64,000 nt of DNA, from contig OZ037767.1 of the NCBI GenBank assembly GCA_964035545.1, positions 20,562,628 to 20,626,627 on the forward strand, given 5' to 3'. The notes under the pieces were generated by a model, which ran no database searches, was not told where the DNA came from, and worked only from the letters and a program-made list of their open reading frames with translations. Origin of the DNA: Bugula neritina (lineage: Eukaryota; Bryozoa; Gymnolaemata; Cheilostomatida; Bugulidae). A program made the position numbers and the translations under genes. Below, in pieces: positions 35,501-47,164 of the stretch; within the stretch, counting starts at the first letter, position 1; each line of letters starts with the position of its first letter.

Positions 35501-36370
35501 CATTCGGCATTTTCAACAAAATGACCCCCTTTTTTGTTTGAATTTTCGTCAGTGGCGACTGCGAAAATTCATTTAATGTGGCCTTACATCAAGACAAGTG
35601 TATGGGTAAAGAGAATAGTGAGATTACTCTGTTTAGTGTGCGTTAACCTAACTTGTTAACCATTTTCAAGCTTGGTCTGGCTTTACAGTGAATAAGATGC
35701 ATTTACACTAAGAAGTCAGGTGTCTTAGAAAAAACTTGTAAGTAAGAGTTCACACAGTAAAAACAAAATTTTTCAACACATGTTTCAACATTACTATAAG
35801 TTTTATGATTAGTTCACATTCTACTAGTAAAATGCTTAACAAGAGATAACTGTATAACCATCTCCTAAGACCCTACAGACTAAAACAATATTATTGAAAG
35901 ACTACCATCATAACCACACTATACCTGGTGCAGTCAGTATTACTGTCTACATTACATAGCCTTAGATGCGTAAGATGAGGAAATGGTGTGTTGATATCTG
36001 GAGGAATGTCACCTTCCAGTATAACATGAGTAACTGTATGATGTCTACTTATATCATTAATCTCTTCTTTAGTGTAAGATGTAGCATAATTTGACATCCA
36101 CATATCATCATTTTCATCTATACTGCATGTGTTAAACCATACCCTGTATTTCTCTACAAATTATATAACAATTATAAGCCATCAATAAAATTAGAATTAT
36201 TTCAAGAACCAACTAAAACTAAAAACTCTTACAAAGTAATTTGGTTTGTTAATGAAAATATTTGTTTACTAACTGTTCACGGATTGACTTGGATGTCGAG
36301 TTGGGGGTTGAGTTGAAATTTCAGTTACTAGCTGTTCCATTTTGCAATCAGTAGAGGTCGTTGTTATCGC
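28969..36370 (-). CDS. Predicted LRR-Roc-COR-caspase fusion protein
   Basis: Minus-strand exons: 36274-36370, 35925-36153, 34916-35059, 34486-34629, 34183-34326, 30861-32860, 30513-30608, 29670-29860, 29405-29575 and 28969-29316. Every junction is GT-AG and in phase. From the ATG at 36338-36340 (MEQLVTEIST) the frame runs exactly 1178 codons to TAA. Layout: N-region 1-98; LRRs about 99-300 (NLEVLDISNNNLSEGLP); Roc GTPase about 335-500 with P-loop ILGNTMAGKTS, DFGGQ switch and THKDK; COR about 520-760; linker 909-1005, the second half acidic (SDEDDNLYPDEEEVEE); caspase p20 1006-1134 (KRGRALIINNKNFD, catalytic His in IMTHGG, catalytic Cys in LEACSGG). Only 43 residues follow the Cys, so the usual small subunit is nearly absent. 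A GTP-controlled protease in cell death or immunity is inference. Alternative: two adjacent genes, the caspase starting near MTTTMTAND. Confidence 0.7.
30861..32860 (-). CDS. Roc-COR exon (2 kb) of the fusion gene
   Basis: This single exon gives the last two LRRs (LQKLQKLDISRNNLTSIPS), the whole Roc domain and COR. All Roc nucleotide-binding boxes look intact: GNTMAGKTS, DFGGQE and THKDK. COR follows from about LPSVWEEVNGKVLSLPS to the C-terminal VLLYVSSD. ROCO proteins dimerise through COR and cycle between GDP and GTP (known family behaviour). The exon ends in a GTATGT donor after VYP with one base left over, which the next exon completes as a Cys codon. Without splicing, the frame stops 8 codons later. 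Confidence 0.92.
33626..33971. mobile_element. TIR element, copy 2 (5'-truncated)
   Basis: This is about 346 bp, closely similar to 5247-5595 in the kinesin intron. Shared blocks include AGTTTATGAATAA, CTGCACAACAGCT, GAGGAGGCAACTCC and the terminal AGATCGATC zone ending CATGGAAAGCCCGTG. The left half and left TIR are missing. It lies in the intron between the last LRR exon and the Roc-COR exon, same orientation as copy 1. Confidence 0.85.
34183..35059 (-). repeat. Three tandem 144-nt LRR exons
   Basis: Exons 34916-35059, 34486-34629 and 34183-34326 are each exactly 144 nt, same phase (start and end leave two bases), and each encodes two LRRs. The core EGLPDDIFTSLLSLREL is nearly identical in all three, at DNA level as well, indicating recent exon duplication. 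Each acceptor and donor context is also duplicated (TTACAG|CATAT...; ACCAAACAG|GTGTGT or close). Confidence 0.9.
35229..35320. repeat. (CA)n/(TATA)n microsatellite
   Basis: Alternating CACACA and TATATA blocks in the intron upstream of the LRR exons. The His/Thr/Tyr ORFs here are artefacts. Confidence 0.95.
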
Positions 36371-38000
36371 CTGTAATAATCACTTTAGTCAGTGTGCTTT
36401 AACTAAACTAATGGTAAAGATCGCCTAAAAACCAAGTATTACCATCATCATTATACTGTAAGGAAATGCTTGTTTGCAACTGTAGGATGCACTAAAAACA
36501 GATTGTTTAGAAAAAAAAGAAAAAAACAAACTTCCTAATATATAAAAATGATGATTGTTGTAACTGAGGAAATAAGCAAGGTAAATTTTTTTTTAATGGT
36601 CTAAATTGTGATAGACTTAGAAGTTAGAGTTATAACTATATGCTATACATTCACAAGGTCATGGCGATCACCCTTCACAGTATGAGTATCTATATAAATA
36701 ATACTATCAGTATGACTAGTTTACTCTAATAGTAATAGCAATACTAATAGTAACGTCTAACACTAACAGTATTAGTATTACTATTAGTATTACATTTACT
36801 ATTACTATTAGTATTAAATTTAAAGTAAATTAGTACTACTATTGGTATTAGTAGTACTACTTACACTTACAGTTACTAGTATTAAATTTAATATGAATGT
36901 ATCAGTACGAGTAGTGAAGGAAGTAGTGGAAGTAATCATTTACTGTTTAGACTTTACAGTAAAGTTCTGTAATGAGTGTAATGATCATTATGAGTAACGA
37001 CTGTAGGAGGGTGGGTTCAAATGACAAATCTAAGAGTAAGTAACTGCAACAAAAAATGGAAACAAAATGGAGACAAATCATAAATCTAAAAGTAAATGTC
37101 AGAAAAGGGTAAAAACTAAAACGGTTTCCCAAAAATATTGAGTAGCCGACTGCTTTAAGTTTAAGCTTAGCTATAAGTATAAGCTAGTGCTACAGCCTAC
37201 AGATGAATTTCAATTTGAGTATTTGACTATTTCAATTTGGAGGACTGTGTCGTACATACCACTAATACTGTACCATTACTGGTACCACAGCTACTAAACT
37301 ACTAGTACTAGTAGTAGTACTAGTACTGCTTGCAAAAGCAGGTATTACTTACACTATCAGTCTCAGTCTGTACGACTAACTCACTAACTCAGTTAGTGAG
37401 TTTCAGTTAGTAAGTAGTCGTAACGACGTAAGCCTAAGGCACTTTACATAGAGGGTAGTTAGATAACTGGTCCATAGCGGTTGAGTTTAGGAGTTTGTAG
37501 TAGACGGCCAGGTTTAAACTTGGGGCATTGAGAAAAAAGCGGCAAGTAAAAACTGAAAATAATGACCAGGGGTGTGAGCCTAAAATTAAAACTAAAAATA
37601 AAGACGAGTTTACATATTATTTTTTGACGATTACTGTTTAACGGCGATACGCGACTCGTTGAATTTTTACCCTGTCCCATCCGTCGGGCCAATCGATATG
37701 TGCCGGTAAGTTACGCAATTTGACGCGTTTACTTTTAAACGCCTTATTTGCTGTTAAAGCCATATTTAATGCACTTTGATGAGATAATTTAATATAGGCC
37801 TACGGGGCAATGATCAAATCTCGATGACTAAAAGGACAGAAATTCAGCTGTTCGCGTGAGCAGAGGACAGTTATTCTTTTAATGTATCCGTAGTATAACT
37901 AACTTTTTGATTGAAAAGTGAAAAGGAAGGTACAAATGCACTTATTCTCCCAGGATTGATGAAAATTTTACATGAATATCATCTAAAGCCTTAGTTTAAT
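36371..38000. other. Upstream region of the fusion gene
   Basis: Exon 36274-36370 has a clear acceptor (ATTACAG), so a further 5' exon should exist here. No certain candidate was found; 37620-37692 has a more GC-rich minus-strand ATG context (MGQGKNSTSRVSP) but its phase does not join. The stretch also holds degenerate TAGTATTAC repeats (36700-36900) and short palindromes around 37270-37410 (for example ACTCACTAACT facing AGTTAGTGAGT). Confidence 0.4.
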
Positions 38001-38197
38001 TTTTATGAATAAGAAAAATGAGGAGTCCAAGTCATCTAACGCTAATAGTTCTTATCTCAGAAACACGCTCATAAGTTGTGTAGTAATAAAATTATATACA
38101 CGTATACATTATATGTATAATTACAGTAATAAATAAATGCAGCACTATAGATTCAAAGGAACATAAGTTTCAGCATAAAGAATACTGACCACTTTTT

Positions 38198-38236
38198 CCC
38201 CCCCCCCCTCCCCCCCCCCCCCCCCCCCCCCCCCCG
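38198..38236. repeat. Poly-C tract
   Basis: About 36 bases, nearly all C, interrupt copy B of the orphan gene near its 3' end. The length may be an assembly artefact. Confidence 0.9.
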
Positions 38237-38278
38237 GGGAAACAAGATTTTACAGTCTTTCGCCATTTTTTATTTAAT

Positions 38279-39212
38279 TTAACTTCGGAGCAACAAATTT
38301 TCTATATACATTTTAACTGTGGAGCAGCAGATTTTGCTATGTTTATAGGATATAGCTTTAGTGTCACTGTCACTACTACTCCTAATGTTCTTTCTGATGC
38401 AACGAAGCACATTGTAGAATGTAAGTCTGAAAGTTGCCTTCTTGTTACAAACTGGGGAGACAACTTTATCATTATCTTCCTCTTTAATATCTTCTAATGT
38501 TATCTGATGGTCTACCACTTTCTCAAACGCACACACTCCATCATCTAATTATTCTAATCTATCTCTACCAATAGCACTACCAATGTCACTTTTTTAATAA
38601 AGGCTTTCATCCCTATAACTTCATCTGGATTTTTAAAAACTAATATTATTATGTTTTATAGATTGTCATATTGGCCTGCATGCATGTAATAAAATTTATT
38701 TTGGCAATCTATAATTCAGATTTAAAATAAACTGCATTATAAATTTTATGTAAGCCTATGCTATGCTATGCTATGATCACTAATAAAGGTTAAGTAATTA
38801 ATATTTGTAGCAAGTATACTTTGGAATTGTATTCCCTGCTACATATTATTTACTACTGTAGTGTGCAATGAATGCATTGTGTGCTCCATAATGTATAGCT
38901 TTACGTACCAACAAGCAACTTTTTGAATATTCAAACAAATTGATTTATAATGAAGTAAAAATGTTCAATCTATTATTATAGGAAGTTTTACATGCTTATC
39001 TTCTATAATTTCTAAATACTATGGATGGTAATTTAATAAATATAATATAAAATCTTAAAAAACAACATATTAGTAAGCTATAAATTTTCTACTTTACCTC
39101 TTACAAAATAATTATACAAATAAACTTACTCAGTAAGAGTGTAGGTTGAAGAGACACTTTCATTCACACCAGTAATCAGAGATGTATTATCAGAGATTTT
39201 TCTAGAAGACAT
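38279..39212 (-). pseudogene. Orphan gene, copy B (degraded)
   Basis: Exon 39130-39212 again starts MSSRKISDNTSLITG and ends at the same donor position (83 nt, as in copy A). The second exon matches copy A from the acceptor on (FEKVVDHQIT, NVLRCIRKNIRSS, KHSKICCSTVK). However, a 9-bp insertion around 38550 brings in an in-frame TAA, the C-terminus has diverged, and a poly-C tract follows. It is therefore probably dead. The segment also shares non-coding sequence with 21.56-23.18 kb. Confidence 0.55.
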
Positions 39213-39379
39213 TCTATGAATATTGATCCAATGATATCCGAGAACAGAAATAGTATAGTATACAGTTTGCTTTACCAAGAGGCAGATGCAGAGTGAACTC
39301 TTAGTCATTTTGATTGTTGAACTATTCGCAGGGCGTAACGTATCATTCAAATTTTGTTATTGTTGACATCATGCAATTA

Positions 39380-39380
<1 letters not shown>

Positions 39381-39416
<36 letters not shown>
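39381..39416. repeat. (TA)n microsatellite
   Basis: A TA run at the edge of duplication copy B, at the place where copy A carries its own longer TA tract. Confidence 0.95.
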
Positions 39417-39419
<3 letters not shown>

Positions 39420-40355
39420 GTGAAACAATATTGTAGTCGATAAAATGAATATATAAGTTTATTTTTATATCCAAAATTGTATCAGTACCAAATATAAATA
39501 CTCTATTTTTCGAAATATTGGGTTCTTTTGATTCATTTTTAATTATAGAAACTATATATATAGCACTGATAACTCCATGTGTGTGTGGGTTTGTGTGTGT
39601 GCTATCAAAATAATGTTATAGCATCGGGAAGTATTTTAATTTACCACACAAGTAAACGGATTAAAAGACAAATTTATAAAGTAGCTGATTTTATAAGGAT
39701 TATTGTACCTTTTTTTCTCTTTCAACAAACAAATCATAAATAATAATGCCCTATAGGACCATTCACTTGAACACAAATTTTATAGTGTTGAGCTGCATAT
39801 ATTCATTGCTATAGGTGAAACTCCAAACTTTTCTATTTAAAACCTGTTTGTGAGTTACAGAGATAGAGGAAATAACTTATTTTAAGTTCAATATATATAG
39901 TTTGGCTCTTCTGCAAGACCACAGACTTGGTATTACATAACATCATATTAGGTTGTGTTTAAAGTAAAATGGCTTTACAAAAACTAATTCAAGAAAATAG
40001 TTGTAATGTAAATGCAGGCAACATTTACTTGGGACAATTACAAATAATGCTTCAATTGTGACCCATCAAAAACAAATTTATTGGTAGTAAATACTTGGTC
40101 TTTTGTTGGTGGCAAACTTTATAAACCTGCATGGTTGGTCACCAGCATTTCAACTATCAATATAATATACTAAGATTTGGCAATAATGTAATACATAAGG
40201 CAATATTAATGTAAAAGCCAAGTACTAATGTAACTTTTTCTATAAGTTGTCTTCTCTTTACACAAGCTGTTGAAGTTGTTCGTAAGCTCTGTAGTACAAG
40301 TGCCCACCAAAATTTTTAATCATGTAATTTCCTGGCAAGTTTTCCTGTAGTAGAT
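39420..40355. other. Non-coding stretch with segment X relic
   Basis: It contains the diverged relative of segment X (about 39858-39950) and otherwise AT-rich sequence without an ORF. Confidence 0.4.
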
Positions 40356-40756
40356 ATGAAATTCATTATTTGTGTTGTGTTTCGTTGCTGTACATTGTTT
40401 GCTTCATAGTCACGTACAGTCAGGAGCAACTTTTAAGCAAGAAAACTATAACAACTAATTACATCCACTTGGAAGAAAATCACACAAGACTACGATATGT
40501 AATTAATTATAAGAAAATTATCATAAAACTTAAGAATCAAGTCAGATCAATCAATGTCATTGACTATGTTTTCATTCTATTATATGTGATGGCTGCTGTC
40601 ATTTTTGGTCTCTTGGGGGTCATCCAAGATTTTTACTTTTTGATGTGGATGAATAGAGTAGGACTTTGTGATCACATTGCACTTTACATTTTTAAAATCA
40701 GTCAAATAGAACCAGAAATATGCCAGGTTATACACACAGCGGTCCACAACAATTGA
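40356..40756 (+). pseudogene. Possible small membrane-protein gene, frameshifted
   Basis: ATG at 40356 gives a signal-like MKFIICVVFRCCTLFAS and then TAG. From about 40411 another frame stays open to a TGA after HTAVHNN. It has a basic middle (KKIIIKLKNQVRSIN) and a membrane-like segment (YVFILLYVMAAVIFGLLGV). The two parts would fit a signal peptide plus a one-pass protein broken by a frameshift, or an exon entered at the AG just before 40411. No family is recognised, and chance is a real alternative. Confidence 0.25.
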
Positions 40757-43700
40757 CTTTTATTATTGCGAGTAATCAACAGTCAAAGTTCGGCGACTCA
40801 AAATTGTACTAAATTCGTTGTTTATCTACCTAGCAACAGTGTCTTCAATTAGCTCCATCAGCCCAAAAGTTAGTTACCAGGGGTGGTTTTTTATGCTGAT
40901 CATAAAAATATTAATTTAAACTTCATATCTGCAATATCTTAATTAATATTTCAAAGTTGAGTTCAGTATAATGAGAACATTTTGATGATTATCCTGAGAG
41001 ATTATTACTATAATGCCACGTGGTTTCATAATAAAATCCAACTCTTTTGTATCACTGTTGTCACTAAGTTCATCATTAATATTATCACCATTACTCTTCA
41101 GTCCTTGTCCTTAATTTTCAATGTAGAAACATTCTTTTAAATTGTCAATATCTGTTATCTATTAACTTGCAGCGCGATCCAGTCGCCATGTTTATTATTA
41201 GTAACAATTCTCAGTCAAATTATACTTAATTACGTTGCGCTCTACACTACGCCGCTATTTTAACTATTTTTAAAGTTCGCGCTATTATGCTCTAATCACG
41301 TGACCAGCTTGCCAACCATGGAATGGCTCATTAAAACACCAATCATTCATAAACCATAGCAGATATCACAAAACTGATTGGACAGCTAGAAAGAGCACAT
41401 GTTAATTGACTATTACACGCTAAAAGCTAAAACTGACCTATTTATGACAACTATAGATAAAACCCCTTATAACTAACAATAGCGAATAATGCCAAGAGAC
41501 CAAAACTGACGGGAGCCATCACATATTTTATTGTTATACTTTGTGAATAATAATATGATGATTATAGCCACAAGAAATTGAATCCCACATGTTGTGTAGC
41601 AATTCAATCATTAGCATATAGAAGAAATAATGATAATGTCACAATATTTGAGAATTTTGTAAAATGACTGCTTGATATACAATCAATTATGTTTGTACCA
41701 GTTCAGAGTTATTTATGATATATCAAGTTGGTAAAGTACTAAGACATTCATAAAATTAGAATTATAAATAAGCCATAGTTTAGTCTGAGTTGGTATGTTT
41801 GGAATAGGACCTAGGCCATAATACACTGGTGTTGTATGTTTATTGTAATCACTTATAGTGGTAGGTTAGTAGTTAGACTATGTACCATATCAGCACATAG
41901 TCTCAATACTAGATATCCTGGCAGTATTGAATGGTCTTTATAGTCTATAATACAATCTCAGACTAAAAGTTATTTGCTATACAGAGCAGCTAGAAGGTCA
42001 TGACAGAAAAATCATCATGTAGGTTAATAAATTATCATGGTGTGAAGGCATAATGAAGAATGCTATATATGTTTATATACCATCACATTGTGAACAATTG
42101 ACACATTATGTATTAAACTAACATTGTACTAGCTACAGTTGCCTAACTCTCCTGAATATGTTTATAATATTTGTCATTGCCCTCCAGATAGAAAATTAAA
42201 AAAAAATTAGACTGTAAAACTACTCACTAGATTTAATATCAATGAATCATACATACGTTTTTGGAGTTGCCCTCTTTTGAAATAAGCCACTTCAAATGCT
42301 CATTATTACAGAATATAGAGGTTCCAACCTTTCTAGCCTATTGGAGTGCTGCTCTTCCAGTTAGACTAAGTCTCCTAGTTTCAAGTATCTCCACCATAAT
42401 AACTTTGCTGCATATATACTAGCATATTAATGTACATAGAATAGTAAGCTAGTAAATGGTGTGTCATTCACCAATATAACTTGAGTAAATGGAAAAAAGG
42501 AAATCTTGTGGACTTTGAAGGAGCTACTACAGCCGATTGCATGGGGGTTCGAAGAGGCCCTCAAACTATTACTATCAATTGTCAATGTTAACCCATGACA
42601 GTACTTTACTCAGGTCATATGTTCACTTTGAGTGCATCTACTTACTCATGAAACTTGCACTGCAGATATAGCATTAAACAGCATGAGGAAACCATGTCTT
42701 TTCAAATTATTTTAAGTAGGCATTAATTTTACGCAACATATTAGCAATAGCTTTGATGAGCAATGCAATATGGGAAAATTTAAACGAAATGCACTTCCTG
42801 AATTCTGTAGTGTAGTACTATTATTATACAATTCTAAGTAAATTAGCATACACACACAGTGCTATTGCAATGTGCAATATATTACTAAACACTGTATAAT
42901 ATAAATTCATAACAGGTTTAGGCCAGCATGACTATTTTGCATATCTGATGACAATGGTTAAAAGATGGGGAACTTTAAAGGCTTGGTTGATTGGACAGTC
43001 AGTTCCCAAACTGCCAATCAAATATTCTGTTACAAAGTCGTGCAGAATCTCTATATACATGTTCGCGTTGTACAATGTTTGTGTGAACTCTGTTGTATTG
43101 AATGGTCCTCATATATCTGCAAATGAAACTAAACATAGACAATGCATCAATACTGAGCAAGTTTCCTGTGTTGTTTAAAAACAGCAGGGCGGACCTGTGG
43201 GAAGGTGTGGGTGGAAATGCTATTTTTAGTGATATTTTGGTTCTAAAGATCAACTCTAGCAAAAGGAAGTTGCCAGCAGGTCAACATGTCAAACTTCAGA
43301 CCCAGGAGAGACTACAAATGGCATCCATAGCTGGTCAGAAACACTCGGTGCTCCAGCAGCTTGGAGATGTTACCCTCTTCACTATCTGAATATATTCGTT
43401 TTTAAAAAGCTTTTGCAAATATATCAAGATTATTGGAAAAGAAGTTCTAAATTTAGTGTTGCTGTTATGCAAATCCCCTTCTGTATCAGGATATAAATGT
43501 GATTACCACAGGAGGGTGTGACTGAAATCTCCAAGTGTATCTACTTGGGATTATAATAATGGAACATGACTGGCATGTAATTTATGTCTCTCTCGATTTC
43601 CTCCAGCTTGCTAAACTATCTGAAACCCACTACAAGATCTAACCCACTTTTTGCAGAATCCTTTTCCATGTAGCTGTATTAACACCTTTGCACTGGTCAA

Positions 43701-46600
43701 GGTGGCAAGCATGAGGCGATGTATTCGATAGTTACTGCAGTAGTTAATAGTTACCAGTAGTTAGTAGTTACTAGTAGTTAATAGTTACCAGTAGTTAGTA
43801 GTCACTAGCAGCTAGTAGACACTAGTAGTTACTAGTAGCTAATAGTTACTAGTAGTTAATCGTTACTAGTAGTTAATAGCTACTAGTAGTTAATAGTTAC
43901 TAGTAGTTAATAGCTACTAGTAGTTAATAGTTATTAGTAGTTAATAGCTACTATAGTAGTTATAGTAGTCACTATAGTAGTTAGTAATTCGCTGTCAGAT
44001 TTAGCACAACGATGTCAAATAAATAATTTCATACAATAAATTTAAAAGTGCATTAAACATTGATTCGCTCAAAAGTTTTCTACATATTATGATAATATTC
44101 TTGCAGCAGCAGTGAAGCTACATAATGACTCCGAATGGCACCTCGATCAAATGTTTCTTACTAAAACAATAATTTTGTTAAAATACTTCTAGCTTGTTTC
44201 AGCTAATTAGCCTTTTTCAATTGGAATTTTCCTACAAATTAATAAGTTTTGAACATGCTTAGTACAGAGAAATCAAATGTAAAGAAAAGTTGTCTTCTCA
44301 AATGTAAACACGTTATCTCAAGTGTAGTAGTAGTATTTCAGTTATTGCGGTGGCCACTGACTCCCTATAGAAATTAATGAGAGCCACTAAATGAAGTAAC
44401 ATGATACATACAATACCCCCAGTTACTTTAGCCACTAGGGGTCGTGACTAATCCTTTATACCAGCAGTCTGGGTGGCCTGGGGACAGGAATGTGTAACTA
44501 ATAGTTTGTAACTCTCATACATGCTGCAAGTTATGCAGGTTTAAATAACAGACAATACTAAAGTGGTAGTTCTACTCATCAAAAGATTGAAATGTTTAGC
44601 TGAATATCTTATTCTGTGTCTACATGTTGCATATCGGCATTTAATCCGTCTACACTTCCGTTGAGTGGGTTGAAAATACAAGCTGTGCTAGTCCAAGAAT
44701 TTGAACTCAAACAGCAGGAGCTGCCATAATCTGGGCCTGAAAATGCAGTAAGAAAGTATAATGACCATGACCTTTAATATGATAGATCAATCTCTGGCGA
44801 CATTTACTCCGATGACTCTAGGGGACAGCATTGACCACTTCACTACATGTTAGCAATCACCAGGCCTGTCTTCTAGAGCTAATGGGTCATCACTTACACT
44901 CACCAACTGTCCGTGCAGATTGCAGTTGTCTTTGTTTAGCATTAGTTTTTTGTAGCTTAGGAAGTTGCCTGTTTGATGACAAATAATTAAAGCTGGAATG
45001 ATAAATGAAAAACCCAACTAATTGAAAGTCTTAGCAAGCTCCTAGTAACAGTTGTGTTAAGTTTTAGGAAGGAAGCAGAACTATGAGTCATAGGCTAACC
45101 AAATATGGTATAGTGAATGACTCATGGTTTGGTGATGTCACTGTTTCCATTCATTCTGGCAACTGACTGTTACAAAGATACCTAAACAACAGGTCGCTAC
45201 TGTTCAGAAACTGTACGCAAACAGGTTCTACCTATACTCTCCCTAACTAAATATTGATAGAAATTAATGGTTTTTCTGTCATGAAGTCTTTGTCACTCAT
45301 ATAGGACACATATTGTGGGAAATCCATGATCTTTTGAAATAGTGTATGTATGCTCTTTGACTAGTAGAGTAGTTGCTAAACAATCAACTGAAACTGCCTG
45401 TGAAATTCCATTCTTTTGTCATAACTAAATTAGTAAACTTTTTACAAACTGCCAACTGAGCAGCAACTTATAAATGAATGATTAGGTCGATCTAGCCTCT
45501 TCTGTAAAGAAATTTCATCTGCCTCTCAAGAGAAACTTCTGGAACAAATCCTAATGTAATTCTGTCCGAGTGAAGAAATCACAGCTGATTAGTCTCAACA
45601 GACACTTTTTGTGTCAAGAGCTGTGGTCTATCATCACACTGTGGTACAGCCAGACCCCAGAAGCTCGTCAGGTATACCTCATGACGCATGGGGCTTGTTG
45701 TCATAGCAACATAACAAGCTGATGTGATTTTCACCATCAATAATGGGAACTTGCCATGAATAATTACAACTGTGAAATGTTTTTATGAAAACAGTTTTTA
45801 CGAATGATGAAAGTACTTCAACTGGCAGGCAACGAGTTGTAATGATTAAGTATTTGAGTGACTATAATGGGTTGTGTTGTTGGTACTCAGCAACACTAGT
45901 TATTGCGAGGTAATAATGATTCTACCCTCCCATTCTATAGGTTCAATTACGTAGGAAATGTTGAAATACAATTCATCACAGTAATCATGTGTTACAACTC
46001 TGGCGTCACAAAGCCTTTTCATGCATTGCTATGGTGGATTCCTGTTGCGTATTTGTTTTGTTCCTTGAATTCAGGTCTGAGTTTGAAACATAATGTATCC
46101 AAGTACTTTTATAAACATAGAAAGATTTGCTGTTTATTAAGTGAATAAAAACTATAATACATATAAAAAATGACATGCCTGAATACTGCAGTCAGCAGTT
46201 AAAAACAACCAACAATGAAAATGGAAGCACCTTTTTGGTAAAATAAATAGAGTAGCATGGCTACAAGAACCCATCAGTGGCCTTTTACATAAAAAAGCAA
46301 TAAGAAAAATAATAACTTAGTCACAACACGTCTGCTTATGAGATGACCATCTCTTGATGTGAATATGGAAATAAAGAGACAAATGACTGGACAAAGAGAG
46401 AGACTATAGACAGAAGTGGTAATAGTAAAATTACTAAATAAGTAGGGCACACATAATTCCTGGAGTGAGATAAACTAGCAGTGCCCGCTGTACTTTGACA
46501 GACAGACATATATTAGGAGATTGCACTGTGATTGGCATGCTAAAAGTTAAAAGAAACATCAATGTTCACTTAGTACATACTTCAGCTAACTACGCAGCAG
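40757..46600. other. Gene-poor stretch
   Basis: About 5.8 kb. Scattered short ORFs (42948-43178, 43102-43389, 45903-46148) have no motif or splice support. A minisatellite lies at 43730-43985. TTTATT at about 46132 (AATAAA on minus) could end a long SPSB 3' UTR. Confidence 0.4.
43730..43985. repeat. TAGTAGTTAATAGTTAC minisatellite
   Basis: About fifteen imperfect units of 16-17 bp built from TACTAGTAGTTAATAG. Intergenic. Confidence 0.95.
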
Positions 46601-46673
46601 ACAACATTTAGTACACCTGTTACCTATAACACAGTTGGCCACTTAGCGAGCTGGCATTTGAGCAAACACTATA

Positions 46674-47081
46674 TTACATAGTATCTTTGTCAGCTAACTT
46701 GAAAGGCCTCAAAGTTGTCTGCCAAGTTTTACAGTCTGCCAGGCTCTTGTAGACACTAACTTTGTGTTTCGAAATAAAAAAGATGGAAACAAAGACCGAA
46801 ACTAATAGAGTTAATATATAACAATATTGAAGGTTTGAGTAGTTCTTTGCTAAGGCATACAGTTGTTCTTTGTGTTTTATGATAACAAAGAGAGGCGAGC
46901 CTAACAAAAGCGTCTCCCAGCTGGCAGTCCAAGTTGATTCACCAATTAGACAGCTGACAGAGGGGTTCAAGTGCCCTGAGGTACTTTTAATACGAGATCC
47001 AATAATGCTGAATGAGCTAGCTAGAATGTCACTTGATCTTTGAGATCCAAGGTACTCCAAGGTGCTGGAATGGCAATGCAT
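46674..47081 (-). other. Probable SPSB 3' UTR with chance ORF
   Basis: A 135-codon minus-strand ORF starts 83 bp after the SPSB stop, same strand. It has one hydrophobic stretch (YCYILTLLVSVFVSIFFI) but no family resemblance. I regard it as 3' UTR. Confidence 0.4.
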
Positions 47082-47164
47082 AGTTGAAGGTTCTCTCTGC
47101 GTAGTAGACAGGGCAGCTAACTAACGTTTGACGACGAAACTGCCAGTACTAGAGGGGCCTTTTA

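Noticed and set aside
37459-37692. ORF starting MGQGKNSTSRVSP as first exon of the fusion gene
   Set aside because: The GTAAAC donor leaves a phase that does not match exon 36274-36370 with the ATG used, and no transcript supports it.
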